DNA from: Ctena decussata
Lineage: Eukaryota; Mollusca; Bivalvia; Lucinida; Lucinidae
Assembly: GCA_963989385.1 (NCBI GenBank)
Contig: OZ022509.1
Coordinates: forward strand, 75,414,667 to 75,478,666
Direction of reading: 5' to 3'
DNA length: 64,000 bases
Shown: positions 31,858 to 40,761 of the stretch, one piece after another
Layout of the letters: each line of letters begins with the position of its first letter
Numbering within the stretch: the first letter of the stretch is position 1
Position numbers and translations under genes: made by a program
The notes under the pieces: model-generated
What the model was told of the DNA's origin: nothing
Databases searched by the model: none
What the model saw: only the letters and a program-made list of their open reading frames with translations

Positions 31858-34715
31858 CCTCGACAAACCCCAGGAAAAGCAATCCGTGGTACAATGACGA
31901 CTGTAAGAAAGCCATAAGACAAAGAAAACATGCTTTATCAAAGTTCTGCAAATATCCAACTAAAGAAAATCTAAATAACGTGAAAAATCAAAGAGCCAAA
32001 GCCCGCCGTACTATAAGGTCCTCTAAACGAAACACATGGAAATCATACGTGTCAAAACTGAATTATAAAACACCGATTACAAAAGTTTGGAAAATGGTTC
32101 GAAAAATATCCGGAAAAGTGAAATCACCAAGTTATACACAGTTAAACACCTGTAGAGAAACGAAAGCAACCAATAAAGAGGATATCGCAAATACATTTGG
32201 AGAAACCTTTTTGAAAAATTCATCATCCCGAAATTATTTAGAAAAGTTCAAAAAGACCAGAATACATCAAGAAAAGAATAAAATTAACTTTAAGTCTTCG
32301 AATAACGAAGAATATAACAGCCACTTTAATTTATTAGAACTTAAAGAAGCGATTAACAAATCTCATGGCACTGCTACAGGACCAGATGAAATACATTATC
32401 AGATGCTAAAACATTTACCTGAAAACGCTCTTTTAACACTTTTACACATATTCAATGACATTTGGACAACTGGTGTGTTTCCAGAGAGCTGGCGTTTGGC
32501 TACTGTAATACCAATTCCTAAACCAGGTAAAGATCACGCAGAACCAACAAATTATAGACCGATAGCTTTAACAAGTTGTCTTTGCAAAACGTTGGAGAGA
32601 ATGATCAACAAAAGACTCGTTTGGTACTTAGAATCGAATGATCTTATATCACCAATTCAGTCAGGTTTCCGATCTGACCGCAGTACCAACGATCATTTAA
32701 TCAGACTGGAAACTTTTATTCGAGATGCATTTGTAAATAGAGAACATGTTGTTGCTGTGTTTTTTGACTTGGAAAAGGCTTATGATACCACCTGGCGATA
32801 TGGCATCTTGAAAGACTTACATGATTTAGGTCTTAAGGGTAGATTGCCTGTTTTTATTCAAAGCTTCCTTGAAGATAAAACTATGAAAGTTCGTGTAGGT
32901 TCTACTTTATCTGATCTTTATGATCAAGAACAAGGTGTCCCCCAAGGAAGTATTCTTTCTACTACTTTGTTCAATATAAAAATAAATAACATTGTAAATT
33001 GTCTAGACAGCAAAACGGATGGTTCCTTATATGTTGATGATTTTGGAATATGTTATCGTTCTAAAAACATGAGAACAATTGAAAGACACCTTCAACAGTG
33101 TATCAATAGAATTGAAGACTGGGCTACGAACAATGGTTTCAAATTTTCCAAGTCAAAAACACAATGTGTTCATTTCTGTAAACTTAGACGGATTCACAGT
33201 GATCCTATTCTTTATTTATATGGATCTCAGCTACCTGTTGTGGAAGAATCCAAGTTTTTAGGAGTAATCTTTGACCGGAAACTTTCGTTTATTCCCCACA
33301 TTCGATACATCAAAGCGAAATGTTTAAAAGCTTTGAATCTTCTTAAAGTTTTATCAAATACGAACTGGGGTGCAGATCGTTCCACTCTTCTACATCTTTA
33401 TCGTTCTTTAATTCGGTCAAAGTTAGACTATGGTTCTATTGTATATGGTTCAGCCAGGAAGTCCTATTTACAAATGTTAGATACTGTTCACCACCAAGGA
33501 CTTCGTTTAGCTTTAGGAGCTTTTCGGACTTCCCCTGTAACTAGTTTGTATGTGGAAGCAGATGAACCATCCCTGTATTTACGCAGAGAAAAGCTTTCTC
33601 TTCAATATGCCACCAGACTTGCCGCTAACCCAGCTAACCCAACCTTCAAAGTCACATTTTCACCACAATTTGTGGAGCTATACGAGCGTAAACCGCATGC
33701 AATTAAACCGTTTGCTCTTCGAGTTATACCACTGCTTGAAGCTTCAAATATCAATCCTAAAAATATTGAAAAACATTCTACATCAGAAATCCCACCTTGG
33801 TACATGAAGAAACCTAACACTTTATTTGACCTAAACACAAACAAAAAGTCAGTTTCAAATCCTCACATTCTGAAACAAGATTTTCAAGACATTCAGACAC
33901 GTTATACAGAATTTCAGCATATATATACTGATGGTTCCAAAGATGGTGAGAAAGTTGGATGTGCATTTATATCTAGGAAATACTGCAATTCTTTACGTAT
34001 TCCTGATGGTTCTTCTATTTTCACTGCAGAAGCAAAAGCAATAGATTTAGCTTTAGACTTTATTGACAACTGTTACCTTAATGACAAATTTGTAATTTTT
34101 TCAGACTCTCTTTCTGTCTTAAAAGCTCTAAACCACACATCTTCGAGGAATTCACAAATTCAAAAACTATTAGAAAAGCATCATGAAATTTCAAGCACTA
34201 AAGGAATAGTTTTTTGTTGGATCCCCAGTCATATTAACATAGCTGGCAATGAAACCGCTGACAGAAAAGCAAAAGAATCTCTTAGTCTGAATGTGTCTAT
34301 GTTTGAAATTCCATTTAACAATTTTAAACCCGCTATCAACAAGTACATCTTGTCAAAGTGGCAAACATCATGGGACACAGCTGTTTTTAATAAACTTCAC
34401 GAAATTAAACCTATCATAGGGAATAACCCTTCATTTATTCGAAGTTTAAGAAGAGAAGAAATTGTTATTACTCGACTACGCATAGGCCATACAAGAATTA
34501 CCCATTCGTACCTACTAAATCGTGAAGAACAGCCATTCTGTATAGTTTGTAACCAGCTCTTTACAGTTAAACATATTCTCATTGACTATGTTGACTTTTC
34601 ACAAAACAGAAATAGATATTTTCGAGCTAATAACTTGACGCAACTGTTTCAAGATGTACCTGTCGACAGTATCTTATCCTTTTTAAAAGATATTAACCTT
34701 TTTAACAAAATATAA
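31858..34715 (+). pseudogene. LINE B ORF2, remainder (RT and RNase H)
   Basis: Resumes after the second attccaaaga with 'TSTNPRKSNPWYN'. Contains RT ('FFDLEKAYDTTW', 'GVPQGSILS', 'YVDDFGI') and RNase H ('YTDGSKDGEKVG', 'WIPSHINIAGNETAD') with no further break. The C-terminal knuckle reads 'CIVCNQLFTVKHILIDYVDF', where the last Cys is replaced by Tyr. LINE A and E keep Cys there. Confidence 0.93.
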
Positions 34716-34819
34716 ATCTTTTCTACATTTTTACCATGTATTACTTTCATTAATGCAAAGGTATTATTTATAAAGTGCCGTACCTTTCAGTTTTGTTTAT
34801 ATTTTAAGTAAGATGCAAC

Positions 34820-34884
34820 CTTCATGACGCAAATGACCCAGTGGGTTGACGCGTCGTTAAATTTAAAATCATCATCATCATCAT
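34820..34884 (+). other. LINE B 3'-terminal hairpin and (ATC)n tail
   Basis: Near the end, gacgc...gcgtc encloses accc-agt-gggt, a 9-bp stem in two parts, followed by ttaaatttaaa and (atc)n. The same hairpin is found in LINE E (58720-58749) and in the short copy at 61738-61836. In LINE A one base of the inner stem is changed (ggtt for gggt). It is likely the reverse transcriptase recognition structure. Confidence 0.6.
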
Positions 34885-36046
34885 CAATTTGGATTGTTAT
34901 CCCTTCACTGGCATTTTCAATCCTTCTGCCGCTGCCGTGCAAGGTGTTGTCATCCGTGGAACGCAAGTCAAGCCATAAAGCGAATCTTTTGGTGAGATAT
35001 TTTTCAATGTTAGTGTCGCTGAAGTATAAGTCTTTTGCAACTTTATCGGTTTCTTTGTCGCGTTTGGATGTCAGCGCAAAGTATTTATTGATTTCGTCCC
35101 ACTGTTGGTACTGCCGCATGCCTTGGCTGTACAGTTGATTCGGTATGCCTTCTATTGTCATTTCAACTTTTGTGATTTTTGGATTGTAAAAATCTTCAGT
35201 GGTTGTCCTGTCCGGGTCTTCAAACAACATTAAAATCCCCTTCATGCTTCTTGCTGGGACATTCAAGTTGATATTCCACAGGGTATCAGACTTTTTCTTT
35301 GTGATTTTTCTGTGCCGCAAAATACGGTCATACAATATCGCCATTCTGCCACTGACCTGTTGTCTGATTGTTCGTGCAAGTTCTGAGTCGGTTACCATGT
35401 CGAATTCTAAACAGATATTGCTGATGGCATAACTGCTGTCGGCATCCGTTGAGCTGATTACTTTGTAATAGTCATTAAATGTTAATTCATACTCTAGCCT
35501 ATCACCGAGCCCGGCCTGGTAAAAAGGCATATGCGTCTCTAGCAGTTCAAAGTCCAGTGGGATGCAAAACCTGTTCTTGAAGGCGCCAGCAATGGCCTGG
35601 TCTTCAACGTCAGCTGATGCGTTTCCTGCCCCGACTCTGTGTTTTAACATGTTTGATTTGCCGATGCCTTGGTAGGCCATGTTTATCCGCTCAGATGGGG
35701 ATTTCCATAAGTCAACATAACAGTGAAATATGTCGCTGTCATCTATTGACATGACTTCATTGCCGCTTATTTTAATGGTTGTTTTCTTCACGATGGCTCT
35801 ACCAAGATTTTGATAGATTGTCGCATTGGGATCTTTGCTGGTCAGTTCAATAGTGAAAGCGAGACGTGCAGTTCTTGGGACGATGACATCATTATTACTT
35901 AGATTTGGAAATCTCACAAGCAACTGCTGGTTTTGGTCGATAGTGCTGGGGTTGTTAGTTATTACTACGCTTTGCCGAATTCCTTTCGCACCAAAAGGTT
36001 CTCCTAGTTTTCTATAGGGGTTCAGTTTACTTCCGTAGGCAGACAT
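34885..36046 (-). pseudogene. MCP: Polinton major capsid protein, main part
   Basis: Double-jelly-roll capsid protein of Polinton/adintovirus type. ATG at 36046. It opens with 'MSAYGSKLNPYRKLGEPF', then 'LLVRFPNLSNNDVIVPRTAR', 'DIFHCYVDLWKSPSERINM' and 'KSDTLWNINLNVPARSMKG', which I recognise from this capsid family. It runs into the LINE B target duplication at 34898, and its last ~35 codons are at 10131-10248. The apparent Asp-rich C-terminus read further down to 34787 is the antisense of the LINE tail. No frameshift is seen in this part, so the insertion is its only visible lesion. A divergent gene starts 41 bp away. Confidence 0.9.
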
Positions 36047-36087
36047 TTTTATTTGATAAAAATATATTTTTATTCAATAAATAAATA
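36047..36087. promoter_or_regulatory. Divergent promoter region between capsid and coiled-coil gene
   Basis: 41 bp of almost pure A/T between two divergent ATGs. Contains tttatttgataa, which also occurs in the other divergent intergenic region (39012-39050). Probably a bidirectional viral promoter. Confidence 0.45.
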
Positions 36088-37287
36088 ATGGCCGAAGGTT
36101 ACGATTTTGAGAATCCTACATTCGACGAAAATTATGATGATGACATAGATGACAGATTACCGATGGTGCCGGATGAAACCGATCAGCGAATCATTTTGAA
36201 TCAAAGTGGGGCAATTGATGATCTAAGGGTTGAACTCCGAAAGTCTGCAGTTGAAGACCACAAAAAACGACTTGTTAAAACATTTTATGATGAAATAGGA
36301 AAGCGATACAAAATGGCCCCGAGCAAGATAGATTACAACCAGTTTAGGATATCAAATGATGGCAAGACACTGTTATGGAGTGTTGGTGACAAAGAAATCA
36401 GAATTACTGCAAAACAAGATGGTGCAGAGTTTCTTTCTCTTGGTACTCTGGCAAATGAGTATAATAAGGTTGTTGGCTCAGGAGGCACATTAGCAGTGCG
36501 GCAGTATTTGAATTTACCAGATTACAGGAGTAAAACACAGCTATCTCAGCAAGTACGGCAGGCTTTGGAAAGCACACGAAATGACATGGATCTAGAGATG
36601 TCAGGTGGCACTGAACTGCAAGATTTAACAAATAAGGTAATTGGTGCAGAGACGGCCGTTAAGTCACTGGAAACATCTCTTACTGATTGGGTACACACTG
36701 ACACACAAACAGAGGGTCTAACACTGCGGGAACTTCAAGGATTAGACAAGGCATTGCAACGCACCCGCGGTGAGCTTACAAATAATTTGGCAAAACTGAC
36801 CGAGCTTGATAAAGACATTGCAAAAGAAAACAGGAAATTACAAGAGGCTGAGGATGAAATCAGTAAAAATGATATAAAGGCTCGTTTAAAAAACTTAGAA
36901 GATGAAAGAGCCGCAAGACTGGAGGCTGCCAGTGCAAACAAAGAAGCGTTGCGGGGTCAAATAAACAGGATAAAAGAAACAATTGACAAAGTCTTAAAAA
37001 AAGATACGACATTGCGTGAGCGGTTGAAAACATTGTTCAAAGAGCAAGGTATAACGATAGTTAGTATTTTGACGGCTCAACTTCATAATCTTGCTAGACT
37101 ACAAGCAAATCTTGCTGGAAAAGCGGCTGCTGCGTTGCCGGGTATAATTGGATCAATTGTGTCTTGGCTGCTGTCTGCAACCGGTAAGGTTGTAAACTGG
37201 TTTGGTAATAATCTGTGGGCTGTTGTTGTGCTTGTTGCTGGGTTGGTATATGCGGCAGCCAAAGAATGGATTTTGAAAAAAAAATAA
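36088..37287 (+). CDS. Polinton coiled-coil protein with C-terminal membrane segments
   Basis: Intact 399-aa ORF from ATG 36088. It has an acidic N-terminus (Asp/Glu-rich to about residue 35), a globular part ('YNQFRISNDGKTLLWSVGDK'), long coiled-coil stretches (about 185-335), then 'EQGITIVSILTA', a Gly/Ala-rich hydrophobic stretch ('KAAAALPGIIGSIVSWLL') and a C-terminal anchor ('LWAVVVLVAGLVYAAAKEW') ending in Lys. It lies head to head with the capsid gene on the opposite strand. I recall similar proteins in Polintons of cnidarians, without a known function. A virion membrane-bending or entry-linked role is possible but not shown. Confidence 0.75.
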   Translation: MAEGYDFENPTFDENYDDDIDDRLPMVPDETDQRIILNQSGAIDDLRVELRKSAVEDHKKRLVKTFYDEIGKRYKMAPSKIDYNQFRISNDGKTLLWSVGDKEIRITAKQDGAEFLSLGTLANEYNKVVGSGGTLAVRQYLNLPDYRSKTQLSQQVRQALESTRNDMDLEMSGGTELQDLTNKVIGAETAVKSLETSLTDWVHTDTQTEGLTLRELQGLDKALQRTRGELTNNLAKLTELDKDIAKENRKLQEAEDEISKNDIKARLKNLEDERAARLEAASANKEALRGQINRIKETIDKVLKKDTTLRERLKTLFKEQGITIVSILTAQLHNLARLQANLAGKAAAALPGIIGSIVSWLLSATGKVVNWFGNNLWAVVVLVAGLVYAAAKEWILKKK

Positions 37288-37383
37288 GTAGGTCAACCGG
37301 AAGTGTTTAATTTTGATATTTTGGTGGTGGATCATTCACAAACACAAATTTGTTGAACAAAATTATGTGGCGCTTTGTGGCGC

Positions 37384-37968
37384 TTATCTTTTTTTGATTA
37401 GCTCTAGCGCTTTGGCTTCTCCTTTGTCTATCAAAGCTTGTTTTTCTTGCTCACTCAGACCAGACTGTTTGGTGTGTGTTTTATCTTTTAAATCATTATA
37501 TCTGTCCAGCTCATCAAGAACAATCTTAAATTCTTGTTCTGATATCTGTCCATCATTTAAGGCTTTGGAAATCAAATTTTTAACAGAATTCAACTTACTT
37601 TCTCCAAGAGTTTTAATCTCATAGTGCTTTTGTGCCTTTGACATTAATTTACGTCTCACCAATTTCACGCAGGCGCCCATGCATCCGCAGACAATTGCAA
37701 CAATTTCTAAAGGCAGCATCACTGGCACTGCCAGGCCTATCCCAGCCATAACGACACTTGCAGAAATCAATGCAGTATCAACGCCGTCTATGAGGTTGAC
37801 TCCGCGTTTATATTTTTTATATAAAGCCTTTCTAACATCTTTTTCTCTTATTAATTGCTTTTCTATTTCTGATATTTTTTGTAAGCGATAGTTTTGACAG
37901 TCTTTAGACAAATCCGGATAAATTTTCTCATCTCCCAAATCCTGATAAGGAGCCGTTGGCGGTTTCAT
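37384..37968 (-). CDS. Polinton two-TM protein, 194 aa
   Basis: Intact ORF from ATG 37968. Charged helical N-terminus (1-60), then 'YKRGVNLIDGVDTALISASV' leading into two hydrophobic stretches (about 67-100, 'VVMAGIGLAVPVMLPLEIVA'), then a basic helix and a helical C-terminus ('ESKLNSVKNLISKALNDGQI'). Similar proteins occur beside fiber-like genes in other Polintons as far as I remember, but no activity is known to me. The ATG is only 3 bp from the stop of the upstream fiber-like gene, suggesting co-transcription. Confidence 0.75.
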   Translation of the reverse strand: MKPPTAPYQDLGDEKIYPDLSKDCQNYRLQKISEIEKQLIREKDVRKALYKKYKRGVNLIDGVDTALISASVVMAGIGLAVPVMLPLEIVAIVCGCMGACVKLVRRKLMSKAQKHYEIKTLGESKLNSVKNLISKALNDGQISEQEFKIVLDELDRYNDLKDKTHTKQSGLSEQEKQALIDKGEAKALELIKKR

Positions 37969-37971
37969 TTT

Positions 37972-38346
37972 TTATTGTTTTATATTTTTTTCCAAATTAT
38001 TAATACGTTTATTAAACTCGTTTAGTAAATTCGTTATGGTCTGCAACCTCGATGTAATATAGGCTTGATTTACTGCATCATCAGGATTAACAGGACTCGC
38101 AAGACCAGAAATTCGATGCTGGGTCATATCTAATCTGCCGTTCATGACATTATCAGTATGACGTTGTAACACTTCATGTAACAAATGTTTACTAAAATCA
38201 TTTAAAGCCTTTGCTGTTACCACGTCACCGCCAAACGCCGCATTTTCATCTGGGTCTCGAGGGTAAGCTACATTGACTATGCGTTTACCATCCATATTTA
38301 GAGTTGTTTCTAAAACATCTTCTCTCTGTTTTCCAAAAATGCTCAT
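37972..38346 (-). CDS. Fiber-like protein with repeated NV-P motif, 124 aa
   Basis: Intact ORF from ATG 38346. Two copies of a motif known from phage tail and viral fibers occur: 'LNMDGKRIVNVAYPRDPDE' near the N-terminus and 'LDMTQHRISGLASPVNPDD' in the middle, the second followed by 'AVNQAYI'. A heptad-like C-terminus ('LLNEFNKRINNLEKNI') could trimerise. This points to a short virion attachment or spike protein. It sits between the penton-like gene and the two-TM gene on the same strand with very short gaps. Confidence 0.75.
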   Translation of the reverse strand: MSIFGKQREDVLETTLNMDGKRIVNVAYPRDPDENAAFGGDVVTAKALNDFSKHLLHEVLQRHTDNVMNGRLDMTQHRISGLASPVNPDDAVNQAYITSRLQTITNLLNEFNKRINNLEKNIKQ

Positions 38347-38364
38347 TATTATATAAAATGAAAA

Positions 38365-39011
38365 TTAAATTATTTCTAAAACACAACTCATGGGCAAACC
38401 ATGATTGTCTACCGTGTTTTTATTTTCATCTTTAACAACTAGTTTCAATTCAGATAAGGCCCCCGTCTTTAACGGCTTGAGTTCTGGGTGTTCAAAGCGG
38501 ACAGTGATAATATCACCAAAGCTTTTATTTTCAATGGGAATGACTGCTAATACATCACTCGGTGAGCCATTAAAGTAATTATATGATGAATTTATTTCCG
38601 ACAAATGAACATACAAAGATTTTATAACAGCAAAGTCCAGCGGCTTTTCACCTTGATAAATGTGTTTTGAAAAAAAAACCGGCCTTTAATCTGGAGTCCA
38701 AGCATTGTCTTGAGTCTTTTGCTTATTTTTAACTCAATAGGTGTAGTCAAAGTCACTATTCCGTTGGTTTCATCTACAGACATACTGATTTTAGTGCTGT
38801 GAAATATATCTGCTAACTGCTGAAAACTATAATACCCAGGCGTTATGCGAACAGGAGTCTCGCCTTGTTTTTGAATGACTTCATTATGAACATTATACCA
38901 ACCCAAACAGTATGTAAAATTGTTTAATCCCACCCGCTTGAATCCATCTCTGTTGTCAATATACTGTTGCAGGATTACAGGATTGCTCATATCAGAAATT
39001 ATGAGATGCAT
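38365..39011 (-). pseudogene. Penton-like minor capsid protein, frameshifted
   Basis: The likely start is the ATG at 39011-39009. An upstream frame to 39059 lacks an ATG. The first frame encodes 'NRDGFKRVGLNNFTYCLGW', 'RITPGYYSFQQLADIF' and a beta-rich core. At a T8 run near 38669-38676 the frame shifts, and the rest ('INSSYNYFNGSPSDVLAVIP', 'HPELKPLKTGALSELKL') continues to 38365. Size, beta-rich character and place beside the capsid genes fit the single-jelly-roll penton protein of Polintons. The single homopolymer shift may be decay or an assembly error. Confidence 0.75.
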
Positions 39012-39050
39012 TTTTTTTATTTGATAATATAAAAAATCATTGTTATAAAA
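39012..39050. promoter_or_regulatory. Divergent promoter region between penton-like and 486-aa genes
   Basis: 39 bp, almost all A/T, between divergent start codons. Contains tttatttgataa and a tataaa-like string, as in 36047-36087. Confidence 0.45.
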
Positions 39051-40511
39051 ATGGTGCAAATCAAAGCATTTTCATACAACCCCAACGCACAATATCAACC
39101 ATCTGGAGTTTACAACACAAAAAACCTAGACATCATTAACCAAACAATAGAAGTCAAACAGGCCTCAGACAACCCAAGCGGCTTCAAGGTGAAATTTCCT
39201 GACATCTTCGCAAAATACGTGCTGCCCTACGTTGAAAGTGATGCCATCGTCCAAAATTGGCGTTCACGCCAAATGCAGTTTTGGCAAAACCAGATAAATT
39301 TTGCTTTGTGGTGCGCAACTACAGGATGTGGTGTTTCTATGCAGGACCACCTGACAGGCACTATTCCACTGTTTGCACGTTCATTGTTTTTGTTTCATGT
39401 GTATTATCAAACGCGAAGAATATTATTCGAAATGAAAGTGGCATTACCAAAAGATGACAGCTGGAATGCGTTTGACAACAGTTATGACAAGAAGGCCTAC
39501 GAGAGGATCTGTGACGAGTTTGGAGTCTCAGTTCATACCGACTGGAGGCAAAACCAAGATGACAATGGCGGATTAGGGACTATATACTGGTATGTAACAA
39601 ACACTGGGTACCAGGCGGTCAAAGGTGTAGGTGAATATAATAATAAAATATATTCATTCTCAAGGAATCATCCTGATAACGTTTATCACATTGACTACAT
39701 TGCACAACATGTCCGAAATGCTTGGTCCACATTTATTCTCGACAAATCAGATGGCTTTACAAGACCCGGCGTTGAACGAATAAATGATTCCATAAGGACT
39801 TACTGTTGGGCCATTCTTGGCTCTCAGTCTCAGATTAAATCTGACATACTAGGGATAGGCTCAGCTTTTGATGTCCAGAAGGAATTCCTTGCAAACGTTG
39901 AAGATGGAGTCCAAAGGCCAATAGACTTACCAAGTCAAATTACCCGTTATCAAAATACTTTGAAGTACGCCCGGAGCAAGGTTGACTATGTTTTTGGCTA
40001 TGGCCTTTACATGGCTCCAAGCAATATGGAATTGCAAATCGGGACAATAAAAAATTACAACAACGAGATTGTACTCTCTACTCATAATCAAAAGTTATGG
40101 TGGAACAAAACCGTAAACCTTCCTGCCAATGCCACATCTTACACTGATGTGAGTGGGACCCCAACACACAAACCAAAGGTTGATGTAGAACCTGGATCAA
40201 TCCCTTTAGCTGCCCAGGGTAAAACCATAATAGGAGCACTTGGAATGCCAATAACGATACCCACCGAGAAACAGGCACAGAAGATATATAAAACAAAACA
40301 TGAGGCTATCACAAAAAATGTCATGACTGACTCACATCAAAAGTCATTGAAAAAACCTGACGTACATCAAATACCAAAACCTGACACCCATCCAGTACTG
40401 AGTTCCACACCAAAAACTGTTGCTGAAGAACATGAAAACCACAAAACAGCACTGATAGTCGGGGGCGTCGTTGTAGGACTAGTTGCTCTACTTATTTACG
40501 AGATTTATTAA
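39051..40511 (+). CDS. Polinton 486-aa protein with C-terminal membrane anchor
   Basis: Intact ORF from ATG 39051. The first ~350 residues form a Trp/Tyr-rich globular part ('SYNPNAQYQPSGVYNTKNLD', 'WRSRQMQFWQNQINFALWCA', 'VDYVFGYGLYMAP'). A Pro/Lys/His-rich linker follows, with repeats of the type KPDVHQIPKPDTHP, and then a single membrane segment at the end ('TALIVGGVVVGLVALLIY'). This looks like a large virion surface or membrane-anchored protein. I have seen related proteins in invertebrate Polintons, but know no function. It is the last recognisable Polinton gene on this side. Confidence 0.75.
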   Translation: MVQIKAFSYNPNAQYQPSGVYNTKNLDIINQTIEVKQASDNPSGFKVKFPDIFAKYVLPYVESDAIVQNWRSRQMQFWQNQINFALWCATTGCGVSMQDHLTGTIPLFARSLFLFHVYYQTRRILFEMKVALPKDDSWNAFDNSYDKKAYERICDEFGVSVHTDWRQNQDDNGGLGTIYWYVTNTGYQAVKGVGEYNNKIYSFSRNHPDNVYHIDYIAQHVRNAWSTFILDKSDGFTRPGVERINDSIRTYCWAILGSQSQIKSDILGIGSAFDVQKEFLANVEDGVQRPIDLPSQITRYQNTLKYARSKVDYVFGYGLYMAPSNMELQIGTIKNYNNEIVLSTHNQKLWWNKTVNLPANATSYTDVSGTPTHKPKVDVEPGSIPLAAQGKTIIGALGMPITIPTEKQAQKIYKTKHEAITKNVMTDSHQKSLKKPDVHQIPKPDTHPVLSSTPKTVAEEHENHKTALIVGGVVVGLVALLIYEIY

Positions 40512-40550
40512 TCCATTCAAATTTTGATATCCATATTCGCGAACCTTAAA

Positions 40551-40745
40551 AATTACGAGATACTATGAAATTAGACCTAGTCTTGGTTTGTACTGGCTTA
40601 ATTATAAACACATTTACTATATACTATTGAAATAAGGCCTGGTCTTGGTCTCTACTGGCTTAATCATAAAACATATGTACCATATATTCTGAAATTAAGC
40701 CTGGTCTTGGTTTGTACTGGCTTAACTATTAATAGTATATTGTAA
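40551..40745. repeat. Three tandem copies of a ~64-bp unit
   Basis: Three imperfect units, each with a gcctggtcttggtttgtact-like core that ends in ggctta. In the third unit taagcc and ggctta form the arms of a potential hairpin. It lies between the last Polinton gene and the DIRS-like remnant. Could be a viral terminal or regulatory repeat, or a later satellite. Confidence 0.6.
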
Positions 40746-40761
40746 AACCCCTATTTTTACT

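Larger units (their letters stand above)
10249..34884 (+). mobile_element. LINE B, an I-superfamily LINE expanded to 24.6 kb by nested insertions
   Basis: The 5' end (ccccgggaatcttcccgcc) abuts the target duplication at 10235-10248. The 3' end (hairpin plus (ATC)n) abuts its second copy at 34885-34898. Inside, a gypsy-type LTR element interrupts ORF1 (11001-23041) and LINE C interrupts ORF2 (25109-31847). Subtracting these leaves about 5.8 kb, the length of LINE A. Same subfamily as A and E, but more diverged in sequence. Confidence 0.93.

Noticed and set aside
34787..34884. C-terminal extension of the capsid ORF
   Set aside because: It is the reverse complement of the LINE B 3' end and tail, not capsid sequence.
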